From contig LJSF01000043.1 in assembly GCA_001314655.1 (NCBI GenBank), positions 310,001-374,000 on the forward strand: a stretch of 64,000 bases of DNA, in the 5' to 3' direction. The stretch is from Rhodobacteraceae bacterium HLUCCA08 (GTDB lineage: Bacteria > Pseudomonadota > Alphaproteobacteria > Rhodobacterales > Rhodobacteraceae). The notes under the pieces were generated by a model that was given only the letters and a program-made list of their open reading frames with translations, did not search any database and was not told the DNA's origin. A program made the position numbers and the translations under genes. Positions 1 through 8,512 of the stretch are shown in pieces (the stretch's first letter is position 1; each line of letters opens with the position of its first letter).

Positions 1-39
1 AAAGACAATTGCGGAAACGTCTTTTCGGATTTCCGGGAA

Positions 40-2019
40 TTACTCCGCCGCGACCGGCCTTGGGTCGGCGAGGGTCACGATGTCGGTCATGATCCGGTTC
101 AATTCGAAATCCTTGGGAGTATAGACCCGGGAAACGCCCATGGCGCGCAGCGCCTCCGCATCCTTTTCGGGAATGATGCCGCCGGCGACGACCGGGACAT
201 GGGACAGGCCCGCCTCGCGCAGACGCTCCAGCACCTCGCGGACCAGCGGCACGTGGCTGCCCGACAGGATCGACAGGCCGATGACATGGGCCTGGTCCCG
301 GGCGGCGGCCTCGACCAGCTCCTCGGGCGTCAGGCGGATGCCGTCATAGGTGATGTCCATGCCGCAATCGCGGGCCCTGGCGGCGATCTGTTCGGCGCCG
401 TTGGAATGTCCATCCAGGCCCGGCTTGCCGACCAGGAATTTCAGCCGCCGGCCCAGGGCGTCCGAGACCGCGTCGACCCGGTCGCGCAGGTCTTCCAGCC
501 CTTCGGTCCGGTTCGACGGGTTCTTGCTGACGCCGGTCGGGCCGCGGTAGAGGCCGTGCACCTCGCGCACCACGCCGGCCCATTCGCCTGTGGTGGCGCC
601 GGCCCGGGCGGCGGCGATGGAGGCGGGCATGATGTTGCGCCCGTCGCGGGCGGCGGCGCGCAGCTCTTCCAGCGCCGCTTGCACGGCGCTGTCATCGCGG
701 TCCGCGCGCCAGGCGTCCAGGCGGGCCAGCTGGTCGGCCTCGGCCTGCGGATCGCTGACCATGATCGCATCCGGCCCGGCGGTCAGCGGGCTGGCCTCTC
801 CGGTCTGGTAGCGGTTGACGCCGACCACGACGGTTTCGCCGGCCTCGATCGCGGCGATGCGGGCGGCGTTCGACTCAACCAGCCGCGATTTCATGTAGCC
901 GATGGCCTTGACCGCGCCGCCCATGGCGTCGATCTGGGCCAGTTCGGCCCGGGCACCCTGTTTCAGCGCCTCGACCTTGGCGGTCACGACCGGGTTTCCG
1001 TCGAACAGGTCGCCATATTCCAGCAGGTCGGTTTCATAGGCCAGGATCTGCTGCATCCGCAGCGACCATTGCTGATCCCAGGGGCGGGGCAGGCCCAGCG
1101 CCTCGTTCCAGGCGGGCAATTGCACGGCGCGGGCGCGGGCGTTCTTCGACAGGGTGACGGCCAGGGTTTCGAGCAGGATCCGGTAGACGTTGTTTTCCGG
1201 CTGCTGTTCGGTCAGGCCCAGCGAATTGACCTGCACGCCATAGCGGAACCGGCGGTATTTCGGATCGGTCACCCCGTAGCGGGTTTCGCAGATTTCGTCC
1301 CACAATTCGACGAAGGCGCGCATCTTGCACATTTCGGTGACGAAGCGGATGCCGGCATTCACGAAAAAGGAAATCCGTCCGACCATGTCCGGGAAATCGG
1401 CCGCGTCGACCTTTTCCTTGAGGTCGTCCAGGACCGCCGTCGCCGTGGCCAGGGCAAAGGCAAGCTCTTCCTCGGGCGTCGCGCCGGCCTCTTGCAGATG
1501 ATAGGAACAGACGTTCATCGGGTTCCATTTCGGCAGGTGCGCCCGGGTATAGGCCGCAACGTCGGTGATCATCCGCAACGAGGGTTCGGGCGGGCAGATA
1601 TAAGTGCCGCGGCTGAGGTATTCCTTGATCAGGTCGTTCTGCACCGTGCCTTGCAGTTTCGTGACATCGGCCCCCTGTTCCTCGGCCACGGCGATATACA
1701 GCGCCAGCAGCCAGGGCGCCGTGGCGTTGATCGTCATCGAGGTGTTCATCTGTTCCAGCGGGATCTGGTCGAACAGGGCCGCCATGTCGCCCAGATGGCA
1801 GATCGGGACGCCGACCTTGCCGACCTCGCCCCGCGACAGGACATGGTCGCTGTCATAGCCGGTCTGGGTCGGCAGGTCGAAGGCCACCGACAGGCCGGTC
1901 TGCCCCCGGGCAAGGTTCGCGCGGTAAAGCTCGTTCGAGGCCTTCGCGGTGGAATGCCCGGCATAGGTGCGGAACAGCCAGGGGCGGTCCTTGCCATGGT
2001 CTTTCTGCGTCTGCGACAT
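40..2019 (-). CDS. ecm: Ethylmalonyl-CoA mutase
   Basis: Coenzyme B12-dependent mutase of the ethylmalonyl-CoA pathway, converting ethylmalonyl-CoA to methylsuccinyl-CoA during acetyl-CoA assimilation in the cytoplasm. The 659-residue chain has an N-terminal acyl-CoA mutase barrel (roughly 1-500) and a C-terminal cobalamin domain with the DxHxxG motif at D536, H538 and G541. The length is that of the single-chain Ecm/MeaA type. I prefer ethylmalonyl- to methylmalonyl-CoA mutase because of the overall sequence character and because crotonyl-CoA carboxylase/reductase lies 1.7 kb away. The ATG has GAGG about 11 bases upstream. It is divergent from the acyltransferase at 2157. Downstream, positions 1-39 hold only a weak 6 bp inverted repeat (aaagac/gtcttt). 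Confidence 0.95.
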   Translation of the reverse strand: MSQTQKDHGKDRPWLFRTYAGHSTAKASNELYRANLARGQTGLSVAFDLPTQTGYDSDHVLSRGEVGKVGVPICHLGDMAALFDQIPLEQMNTSMTINATAPWLLALYIAVAEEQGADVTKLQGTVQNDLIKEYLSRGTYICPPEPSLRMITDVAAYTRAHLPKWNPMNVCSYHLQEAGATPEEELAFALATATAVLDDLKEKVDAADFPDMVGRISFFVNAGIRFVTEMCKMRAFVELWDEICETRYGVTDPKYRRFRYGVQVNSLGLTEQQPENNVYRILLETLAVTLSKNARARAVQLPAWNEALGLPRPWDQQWSLRMQQILAYETDLLEYGDLFDGNPVVTAKVEALKQGARAELAQIDAMGGAVKAIGYMKSRLVESNAARIAAIEAGETVVVGVNRYQTGEASPLTAGPDAIMVSDPQAEADQLARLDAWRADRDDSAVQAALEELRAAARDGRNIMPASIAAARAGATTGEWAGVVREVHGLYRGPTGVSKNPSNRTEGLEDLRDRVDAVSDALGRRLKFLVGKPGLDGHSNGAEQIAARARDCGMDITYDGIRLTPEELVEAAARDQAHVIGLSILSGSHVPLVREVLERLREAGLSHVPVVAGGIIPEKDAEALRAMGVSRVYTPKDFELNRIMTDIVTLADPRPVAAE

Positions 2020-2156
2020 CGGCGGCCTCGTGAATCAGGGTGCGCAATTTTCTTTCGTCGGAAAGGTGATTAGCGGACAAATCTTGCCCTTGTCAATTCG
2101 CCGCGCCGCGGCATGGGTGGATTTACCGCCGCCCGCAAGCCTGCCACGCTGGGTCG

Positions 2157-3527
2157 ATGACCCAGAGTGTCGCCGTGCCGCTATGGCTGCTGATCCTGAT
2201 CCTGCTGTTCGCGGCGGTGACCTTCGCGTCGCATTTCCTGTTTCCGTCGGTGCGCTGGTTCTTTCGCAAGCGGGCCGAACGCGTGGTGGCGCGGCTGAAC
2301 CGGCGCCTGGCCAAGCCGATCGAACCGTTCAAGCTGGCCCGGCGGTTCGACATGATCCAGCGGCTGATCTACGACCCGCAGGTCACCCAGGCGATCGTCG
2401 ACCATGCCCGCGAGGAGGGGGTGCCCGAGAATGTCGCCTTTGAACGGGCCCGCCGGTATGCCCGCGAAATCGTGCCGGCCTTTTCGGCGAGCGCCTATTT
2501 CGGCTTCGGCACGCGGCTGGCCCGCTGGCTGAGCCGGTCGCTCTATCGTGTCCACGTCGGCCAGTTCGACCAGACGGTCTATGACGCGATCGACCCCGAG
2601 GCGACGGTGGTCTTCGTCATGAACCACCGCTCCAACATGGATTACGTGCTGGTGACCTATCTGGTCGCGCAGACCTCGGCCCTGTCCTATGCGGTGGGTG
2701 AATGGGCGCGGGTCTGGCCCTTGTCCGCGGTGATCCGGTCGATGGGCGCCTATTTCATCCGGCGCCGGTCGCGCGGGGCGCTGTATCGCCGGGTTCTGGC
2801 GCGCTATGTGCAGATGGCGACAGACGGCGGCGTGACCCAGGCCGTGTTTCCCGAAGGCGGGCTGAGCGTGACTGGCCGGCTGGGCGAACCTCGCCTTGGC
2901 ATCCTGTCCTATATCGCCGCCGATCGTGACCCGACCGGGCGCGAGATCGTGTTCGTGCCGGTGGCGTTGAACTACGACTGGGTGCTGGAGGACCGGATTC
3001 TGGTGGCGGCGGCGCAGCGCGGAGACCGCCGGTTCCGGCCGCCGCGGGGTCACGGTGCCCGCGCGTTTCTGCGGCATGTCTGGCAGCGGCTGACGCGCCG
3101 TTTCGAACGGTTCGGCAGGGCGACGGTCAGTTTCGGCGCGCCGCTGTCGATGCGCGACCGGGCACCGACAGAGGAGGACGTGCTGCCGCTGGGGCGGGAC
3201 CTGATGGACCGGATCGCGGCGGTGATGCCGGTGCTGCCGGTCCCGCTGGTGGCGCGCCTTCTGCTGGAGCGCAGCCTGCCCGAGCCGGCGCTGCGCGACC
3301 GGGTGCAGGAGGCGTTGCAGGCGCTGGCCGCCCGAGATGTGCCCCTGCCGCATGGCGACGCGGACCGGCTGGTCGCCGATGCGTTGGCGGTTCTGCGCCG
3401 CCGGGGCCTGGTCGTCGAGGGACCCGGCGGGGTGACCCCGGCGCCGGCCGAAATCCCGCTGTTGCACTTCTATGCCGCCTCGATCGAGGCGCATTTCGAT
3501 GCGGGACGTCCGGGGCCGGGGCCGTGA
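2157..3527 (+). CDS. PlsB/PlsC-like glycerol-phosphate acyltransferase family protein
   Basis: Probable membrane-bound acyltransferase of the glycerolipid (PlsB/PlsC) superfamily, 456 residues. Residues 9-29 form one hydrophobic segment. The catalytic H-x4-D motif is H157 to D162 (NHRSNMD) and the glycerol-phosphate-binding type motif FPEGG is at 231-235. It is longer than PlsC (about 240) and shorter than PlsB (about 800). The extra C-terminal 150 residues are not assigned. It lies between ecm (divergent) and ccr (same strand, 153 bp on), so it sits physically inside the ethylmalonyl-CoA gene pair, but nothing in its motifs ties it to that pathway. The ATG at 2157 has no convincing ribosome-binding site. 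The exact acyl acceptor is not determined. Confidence 0.85.
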   Translation: MTQSVAVPLWLLILILLFAAVTFASHFLFPSVRWFFRKRAERVVARLNRRLAKPIEPFKLARRFDMIQRLIYDPQVTQAIVDHAREEGVPENVAFERARRYAREIVPAFSASAYFGFGTRLARWLSRSLYRVHVGQFDQTVYDAIDPEATVVFVMNHRSNMDYVLVTYLVAQTSALSYAVGEWARVWPLSAVIRSMGAYFIRRRSRGALYRRVLARYVQMATDGGVTQAVFPEGGLSVTGRLGEPRLGILSYIAADRDPTGREIVFVPVALNYDWVLEDRILVAAAQRGDRRFRPPRGHGARAFLRHVWQRLTRRFERFGRATVSFGAPLSMRDRAPTEEDVLPLGRDLMDRIAAVMPVLPVPLVARLLLERSLPEPALRDRVQEALQALAARDVPLPHGDADRLVADALAVLRRRGLVVEGPGGVTPAPAEIPLLHFYAASIEAHFDAGRPGPGP

Positions 3528-3581
3528 CCCCCAGGCATGACGCCGCGTCGCAGAAGAAATAAAGTTGCTAGAACCCGCCAA

Positions 3582-3594
3582 TTTGCGTTGCAAA
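3582..3594. promoter_or_regulatory. Inverted repeat upstream of ccr, possible RamB-type operator
   Basis: TTTGC at 3582-3586 and GCAAA at 3590-3594 form a perfect 5 bp inverted repeat with a 3 bp spacer, 87 bp before the ccr start. ccr in Paracoccus is reported to be under a RamB-family regulator, and RamB-type sites contain TTTGC/GCAAA half sites. That link is from memory of the family and is an inference here. The regulator gene is not in the window. Confidence 0.3.
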
Positions 3595-3680
3595 GTTTCG
3601 CATCAGATCATATCCCTCCGATACCGCGCTGATTCTGCAGTGCGGCAGAAACGCTGCTCGACAAGCCGACGGAGACAATC

Positions 3681-4946
3681 ATGGCCCTTGATACCGTGCC
3701 GACGAAGGACCTTTACGAGATGGGGGAAATCCCGCCGCTCGGCCATGTGCCGGACCGGATGTATGCCTGGGCGATCCGCCGCGAACGCCATGGCACCCCG
3801 GACAAGTCGTTCCAGGTCGAAGTGGTCGAAACGCCCAAGCTGGACAACCATGACGTGCTGGTCCTGGTGATGGCCGCCGGCGTCAATTACAACGGCGTCT
3901 GGGCCGGCCTGGGCGAACCGATCAGCCCCTTCGACGGCCATGGCGCCCCTTATCACATCGCCGGCTCCGATGCCTCGGGGATCGTCTGGGCGGTGGGCGA
4001 CAAGGTCAAGACCTGGAAGGTCGGCGACGAGGTCGTGATCCATTGCAACCAGGACGATGGCGACGACGAGGAATGCAATGGCGGCGATCCGATGTTTTCG
4101 CCCAGCCAGCGGATCTGGGGCTATGAAACCCCCGACGGCTCCTTCGCGCAATTCACCCGGGTCCAGGCCCAGCAGCTGATGCCGCGGCCCAAGCATCTGA
4201 CCTGGGAGGAAAGCGCCTGCTACACGCTGACGCTGGCCACCGCCTACCGGATGCTGTTCGGGCATCACCCGCATGAGCTCAAGCCCGGCCAGAACGTGCT
4301 GGTCTGGGGCGCGTCCGGCGGGCTCGGGGTCTATGCGATCCAGCTGATCAACACCGCCGGCGCCAACGCCATCGGCGTGATCAGCGACGAGGACAAGCGC
4401 GATTTCGTCATGTCCCTGGGCGCCAAGGGCGTGATCAACCGCAAGGATTTCAACTGCTGGGGCCAATTGCCCAAGGTGAACACGCCCGAATACAAGGACT
4501 GGTTCGCCGAGGCGCGCAAGTTCGGCAAGGCGATCTGGGACATCACCGGCAAGGGTGTGAATGTCGACATGGTCTTCGAACACCCGGGCGAGGCGACCTT
4601 TCCGGTGTCGACCCTGGTCTGCAAGAAGGGCGGCATGGTGGTGATCTGCGCCGGCACCACCGGGTTCAACTGCACCTTCGACGTGCGCTACATGTGGATG
4701 CACCAGAAGCGCCTGCAGGGCAGCCATTTCGCCCATCTCAAACAGGCCGCGGCGGCGAACCGGCTGATGATGGAGCGCCGGCTGGACCCCTGCATGTCCG
4801 AGGTATTCCCCTGGGACGAGCTGCCCGAGGCGCACATGAAGATGTATCGCAACGAGCACAAGCCGGGGAACATGTCGGTGCTGGTCCAGGCGCCGCGGCC
4901 GGGGCTGCGCACGCTCGAGGACGCGGTCGAGGCCGGGCGCGGCTGA
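3681..4946 (+). CDS. ccr: Crotonyl-CoA carboxylase/reductase
   Basis: NADPH-dependent reductive carboxylation of crotonyl-CoA to ethylmalonyl-CoA, the key step of the ethylmalonyl-CoA pathway. The 421-residue protein is a zinc-independent medium-chain dehydrogenase/reductase: an N-terminal GroES-like part, then a Rossmann domain opening with VLVWGASGGLGVYAIQL near residue 207. Length and sequence match Ccr rather than a generic quinone reductase. The start ATG follows GGAGA with normal spacing. It is the partner of ecm on the other side of the acyltransferase. A possible operator lies at 3582 and a GC hairpin followed by TTT at 4977-5001 probably ends the transcript. Confidence 0.96.
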   Translation: MALDTVPTKDLYEMGEIPPLGHVPDRMYAWAIRRERHGTPDKSFQVEVVETPKLDNHDVLVLVMAAGVNYNGVWAGLGEPISPFDGHGAPYHIAGSDASGIVWAVGDKVKTWKVGDEVVIHCNQDDGDDEECNGGDPMFSPSQRIWGYETPDGSFAQFTRVQAQQLMPRPKHLTWEESACYTLTLATAYRMLFGHHPHELKPGQNVLVWGASGGLGVYAIQLINTAGANAIGVISDEDKRDFVMSLGAKGVINRKDFNCWGQLPKVNTPEYKDWFAEARKFGKAIWDITGKGVNVDMVFEHPGEATFPVSTLVCKKGGMVVICAGTTGFNCTFDVRYMWMHQKRLQGSHFAHLKQAAAANRLMMERRLDPCMSEVFPWDELPEAHMKMYRNEHKPGNMSVLVQAPRPGLRTLEDAVEAGRG

Positions 4947-4976
4947 CCGGACCAGCCCTGTCTGTCGGCCCTGTGG

Positions 4977-5001
4977 CGGCGCGTCATCCGGCGCGCCGTT
5001 T
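4977..5001 (+). terminator. Probable intrinsic terminator of ccr
   Basis: cggcgcg at 4977-4983 pairs with cgcgccg at 4992-4998 across an 8-base loop, followed by TTT. It lies 30 bp after the ccr stop. The T-run is short, so the call is moderate. Confidence 0.5.
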
Positions 5002-5151
5002 CGCTTGGTGCGGGCGTTCGCGGGCCCGCCGTCTCGTCCCTGACCGCATCCCCCATATCTGGGGGGGTGGGATTGGCGACATGACCTGTTAACGTCTTTC
5101 GTGCTAGGGTTGAAATTAAGGCTTCGTTAACTCAACGGGAAGAGAATGCGC

Positions 5152-5367
5152 ATGGGACAGACATGGATCGTCGACGTTCTGAAGGACCTGGAAACCTTTG
5201 CGCGGGACAATGACATGCCGTTACTGGAACGGCAGTTGGGGCTTTGCGCGCAAGTGGCCCATTCCGAAGTGACGACGCGATCCCAGGGAGGGCCGGAAAC
5301 GGCGGAAATCTATGGGTTGGACGGTCGACGGGTTTCTGCGCAGCCTGGAAAACGCAACAGCGCTTGA
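5152..5367 (+). CDS. Small hypothetical protein overlapping luxR
   Basis: A 71-residue protein starting MGQTWIVDVL, with no signal peptide or membrane segment and no domain I can name. The ATG at 5152 has GGGAAGAG ending 8 bases upstream. An in-frame ATG at 5146 is too close to that site. The last 56 bases overlap the start of luxR in another frame, which suggests translational coupling. I recall similar MGQTWIVDVL proteins upstream of luxR in other Rhodobacterales, but I cannot verify that here. Its function is unknown. Given the position, a role in the quorum-sensing switch is plausible but unproven. Confidence 0.7.
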   Translation: MGQTWIVDVLKDLETFARDNDMPLLERQLGLCAQVAHSEVTTRSQGGPETAEIYGLDGRRVSAQPGKRNSA

Positions 5368-6130
5368 GCGGCTTCAGGATCTGATCGCCGAATTGCGCGA
5401 TGCGCTGGGCGTCGCGCATATCGTCTATCACTGGGTCAGCGCCGACGGGCAGCAATATGGCTGCGGCACCTATGGGCGCGACTGGTGCATCCGATACGTG
5501 GTGGAAAACTATCTGCGCATCGACCCGGTGATCCTGGGCTGCTTCAACCGGTTCCATCCGGTGGACTGGAACCAGTTGGACTGGTCGTCGAAAGCGGCGC
5601 GGGCGTTTCGCGATGACGCGATCGCCCACGGGGTCGGCAACCAGGGCTTTTCGATCCCGGTGCGCGGCCCGGGCGGGCAATTCGCCCTGTTCACCCTGTC
5701 CGACAATGCCGATGACGCGGCCTGGGCCGACTTCACCCATGACCACCAGCGCGACCTGATCCTGATCGCGCATTTCTTCAACCAGAAGGCGCTGGACCTG
5801 GCCCAGGGCCGGCGCGAGGAACCGTCCAAGCCGCTGTCCCCGCGCGAGGTCGACGCGCTCACCTTCCTGGCCATGGGCTATGGCCGTGGCCAGGTGGCCG
5901 AGATGCTGCGGATCTCGGAGCATACGCTTCGGGCCTATATCGAAAGCGCCCGGTTCAAGCTGGGGGCGCAGAACACGATCCACGCCATCACCAAGGCGAT
6001 CACCGATGGCCGGATCGTCGTCGGCGGGGCCCGGCGGCGGGCCATGGGAGCCTGGCCCGGGCTGCAACCGTCGGATGTGGAACGGCCCGAGCCCGAGCAT
6101 GATGCCGCCGCCCGCACCGCGGCCGAGTAA
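5312..6130 (+). CDS. luxR: LuxR-family acyl-homoserine-lactone-responsive regulator
   Basis: Quorum-sensing transcription factor, 272 residues. The N-terminal half (about 15-160) is an autoinducer-binding domain with W58, Y62, D71, P72 and W86 at the spacing of the lactone-contacting residues of TraR/LuxR (W57, Y61, D70, W85 in TraR). Residues 175-235 are a LuxR-type helix-turn-helix (LSPREVDALTFLAMG...). The cognate synthase begins 90 bp downstream. The ATG at 5312 lies inside the preceding small ORF, with GGAGGG and GGCGGA stretches upstream. A tail of about 40 residues follows the DNA-binding domain, rich in R, P and A. A stem-loop at 6149-6165 separates it from luxI. Confidence 0.93.
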   Translation: MGWTVDGFLRSLENATALERLQDLIAELRDALGVAHIVYHWVSADGQQYGCGTYGRDWCIRYVVENYLRIDPVILGCFNRFHPVDWNQLDWSSKAARAFRDDAIAHGVGNQGFSIPVRGPGGQFALFTLSDNADDAAWADFTHDHQRDLILIAHFFNQKALDLAQGRREEPSKPLSPREVDALTFLAMGYGRGQVAEMLRISEHTLRAYIESARFKLGAQNTIHAITKAITDGRIVVGGARRRAMGAWPGLQPSDVERPEPEHDAAARTAAE

Positions 6131-6148
6131 CCCTGCCTTAACCGCCGC

Positions 6149-6165
6149 GCGCCGCATTGCGGCGC
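6149..6165. promoter_or_regulatory. Stem-loop between luxR and luxI
   Basis: gcgccgc at 6149-6155 and gcggcgc at 6159-6165 are perfect 7 bp arms around att. They are nested in a wider imperfect repeat whose outer ends are ttaac and gttaa. It could attenuate read-through from luxR into luxI or be a dyad operator near the luxI promoter. No T-run follows, so it is not a classical terminator. Confidence 0.4.
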
Positions 6166-6220
6166 CGTTAACCGGCCCTGCGCCAGCCTGTCCCCGACCA
6201 TGGGAACAGGAGGGCCAACC

Positions 6221-6856
6221 ATGCTGCGCTATGTCTATGCCGACGATTTGCACCGTTTTCCGCGCCTGGCGGACCAGATGTTCCGCCATCGTGCGGCGCA
6301 ATTCCACGACCGCCTGGGATGGGAGGTGTCGGTCGACGGCGCGGGGCATGAACGCGACGAATACGACGACAAGAACCCGCTCTACGTGATCTGGCAGACG
6401 GCCGATGGCGGCCATGGCGGCTCCATGCGGTTCCTGCCGACCACCGGCGACACCATGGTCAACGACCATTTCCGCCACCTTGCGGGGGCCGAGATCCGGT
6501 CCCCGTTGATCTGGGAATGCACCCGGTTCTGCCTGGCGCCGGGCGCCGAGGGTCGGGTGGCGGCGGCGCTGATGGTCGCCTGCGGAGAGCTGATGCGCGG
6601 GTTCAGCCTGGAGCACATGATCGGTGTCTTCGACGCGCGGATGGTGCGGATCTATGGCCGGATCGGGGCCGCGCCCGAGGTGCTGGGCCGGCAGGGCTGC
6701 GGGCGCGGGATGATCGCGGTGGGCCTGTGGTCCTATGCCGCGGCGGATCGGGGCCGGGTCTTTGCCCGGGCCGAGCTGGACCCGATCGTCAGCGAGGCCT
6801 GGTTCCGGCAGGGTTTCGGCCGGCCGATCGAGGCGCCGGCGGCGATGGCGGGCTAG
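6221..6856 (+). CDS. luxI: Acyl-homoserine-lactone synthase
   Basis: Makes N-acyl-homoserine lactone from S-adenosylmethionine and an acyl carrier, producing the signal read by the adjacent LuxR. The 211-residue chain carries the LuxI invariant set: R24, F28 and W34 in the N-terminal segment, E44, D46 and D49, R70, and E99 with R102. The start at 6221 is fixed by acaggaggg at 6206-6213; an in-frame ATG at 6200 precedes that site and is rejected. The acyl chain it prefers cannot be read from the sequence. A three-hairpin repeat begins 15 bp after the stop. Confidence 0.95.
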   Translation: MLRYVYADDLHRFPRLADQMFRHRAAQFHDRLGWEVSVDGAGHERDEYDDKNPLYVIWQTADGGHGGSMRFLPTTGDTMVNDHFRHLAGAEIRSPLIWECTRFCLAPGAEGRVAAALMVACGELMRGFSLEHMIGVFDARMVRIYGRIGAAPEVLGRQGCGRGMIAVGLWSYAAADRGRVFARAELDPIVSEAWFRQGFGRPIEAPAAMAG

Positions 6857-6870
6857 AGCGACGCCGTCGC

Positions 6871-6930
6871 GGGGGGCGCTGCCCCCCGTCGCCTGCGGCG
6901 ACCCCCCCCGAGGTATTTTCGGGACAAAGG
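6871..6930 (+). repeat. Three-hairpin intergenic repeat, copy A
   Basis: Three consecutive short stem-loops: ggggggc/gcccccc at 6871-6887, gtcgcc/ggcgac at 6888-6902 with loop tgc, and cccga/tcggg at 6907-6923 with loop ggtattt. They are followed by acaaagg. The stretch from ccccgag through acaaaggc is identical to copy B at 51170. The second hairpin differs in sequence from copy B but keeps its pairing. It lies between luxI and the helicase gene, both on the plus strand. Confidence 0.8.
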
Positions 6931-6979
6931 CACCAGGGGGGTTCTGGCCCCTGATGCGCGGCGCGGCTATGGTCGCGCC

Positions 6980-8512
6980 ATGGCCGTTCCCGCTCCGACC
7001 TTTTCCGACGACCAGGCCGAGGCCTGGGACGCCATCGCCGAGGCGCTGCGCGGGTTCGGCGTCGATCTGGATGCGGGCGAGGTGACCGGTCCCGGCGATG
7101 GCGGGCCGGGCCAGCTGACCCGTGCCGTGCTGGGCAAGGCGGGCAGCGGCAAGACCCTGCTTCTGGCGCAGCTCTACCGCGCGCTGCGCGAGGCCGGGGC
7201 CAAGGTCGTCTCGGGCGATTGGGAGGGGCGGGGCGGCCGCGACCGGCGCAGCGTCGCGATCCTGGCGCCGACCAACAAGGCCGCCAGCGTATTGCGGGCG
7301 CGTGGCGTGCCGGCGACCACGATCCACCGGATCATCTATTCGCCGGTCTATGACCCGGAATACGAGAAAGTCGCCGAATGGCTGGCCGGTGACGGCGACA
7401 AGCCGCAGATCGAGGGGCTGACCGAACAGGCGCTGGACCGGGCCTGGGCGTCCTACCAGGCCCACGAATCCGTGCCCGCGGCGCTGGCGGCGGCGGGCCT
7501 GCGCGGCAGCGATTTCATCACCGGCTGGAAGCGGCGGGAGGAGCCGCTGGATATCGGGCTGGTCGACGAAAGCTCGATGCTGGACGCGCGCCAGCTGGAG
7601 GATCTGCAGGAGATCTTTCCCGCCCTGGTCCTGTTCGGCGATCCGGCGCAGCTGCCCCCGGTCAAGGCCGAGGGCGGCGGCATGGTGTTCGACAGCCTGC
7701 CCGCCACCCATCGCCACGAATTGCACCGGGTGCACCGGCAAGCCGCGGACAACCCGATCCTGGACCTGGCCCATGCCCTTGGCGACCCCGGGCTTGATTT
7801 CCACGATTTCGAACAGATGATCGAGGATATCGCGCGTCGCGACGACCGCGTGGTTCATGCCCAGCGGGTCGAGGCCGACCTGATGGCGCGCTCGCCCGTC
7901 CTGGTCTGGCGCAACGCCACGCGGATCCGGCTGATCCATGCCTTTCGCGGGGCCTTCGGCGCGCCCGAGGACGCCCTCATGCCCGGAGAGCCGCTGATCT
8001 GCGACGGGATCGAACTGCCGATCAAGCACCGCAAGAAGCGGCTCGACCTGGAGGCGCGGGGGCTGATCAAGGGGGCGCAGGCGGTCTATCTGGGGCCCGG
8101 TCGCAAGCCGGGCTTTTCGCGGCTGCATCTGTTCGGCGCAGAGGAACCGCAGGTCAGCGCCGCGTCGATCGTCAAGATCGAGCATGACGGCGACGAAGAA
8201 CCCTTCATCCCCTTCGCCGCGCGGATGGGCGCGACCTTCCTGCATGGCGCGGCGGTGACGATCCACAAGGCGCAGGGGTCGCAATGGGACACCGTGCAGG
8301 TCTTTGCCCCCGACATCTTCGTCGCCAGCCGGATGGGGCGGGTCGAGGCCGGCCAGCCGCTGTGGAAACGGCTGGCCTATGTGGCGATCACCCGGGCCGA
8401 GCGGGAATTGCGCTGGGTGGTGCGCAACCGCCTGTCCCGGCCGACCGGCCCGCTGACGATCGACGACCTGGCCGGCGCGCCGGCGCCGCTGACCCTGGAG
8501 GCCGAGGCATGA
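6980..8512 (+). CDS. RecD-like ATP-dependent DNA helicase
   Basis: Superfamily 1 helicase of the RecD/exodeoxyribonuclease V alpha type, 510 residues, presumably acting on DNA ends in the cytoplasm. Walker A is GKAGSGKT at 52-59, the Walker B-like VDESSM follows near residue 195, and the C-terminal helicase motif HKAQGSQWD near residue 430 matches the UvrD C-terminal (motif V/VI) fold, followed by YVAITRAER. No RecB or RecC partner is nearby, so it is a stand-alone RecD-like enzyme. There is no clear ribosome-binding site before the ATG. Its stop overlaps the next ATG (ATGA), which indicates co-translation with the dehydrogenase. Confidence 0.9.
   Translation: MAVPAPTFSDDQAEAWDAIAEALRGFGVDLDAGEVTGPGDGGPGQLTRAVLGKAGSGKTLLLAQLYRALREAGAKVVSGDWEGRGGRDRRSVAILAPTNKAASVLRARGVPATTIHRIIYSPVYDPEYEKVAEWLAGDGDKPQIEGLTEQALDRAWASYQAHESVPAALAAAGLRGSDFITGWKRREEPLDIGLVDESSMLDARQLEDLQEIFPALVLFGDPAQLPPVKAEGGGMVFDSLPATHRHELHRVHRQAADNPILDLAHALGDPGLDFHDFEQMIEDIARRDDRVVHAQRVEADLMARSPVLVWRNATRIRLIHAFRGAFGAPEDALMPGEPLICDGIELPIKHRKKRLDLEARGLIKGAQAVYLGPGRKPGFSRLHLFGAEEPQVSAASIVKIEHDGDEEPFIPFAARMGATFLHGAAVTIHKAQGSQWDTVQVFAPDIFVASRMGRVEAGQPLWKRLAYVAITRAERELRWVVRNRLSRPTGPLTIDDLAGAPAPLTLEAEA

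Noticed and set aside
5088-5131. Two GTTAAC hexamers (5088 and 5126) upstream of the small lux-region ORF
   Set aside because: GTTAAC also recurs near 34 kb; as bare hexamers without a larger conserved dyad they are not enough for an operator call.
5132-8284. Minus-strand open frame of 1050 codons across luxR, luxI and the helicase
   Set aside because: It is antisense to three well-recognised genes and its translation is compositionally typical of shadow frames.
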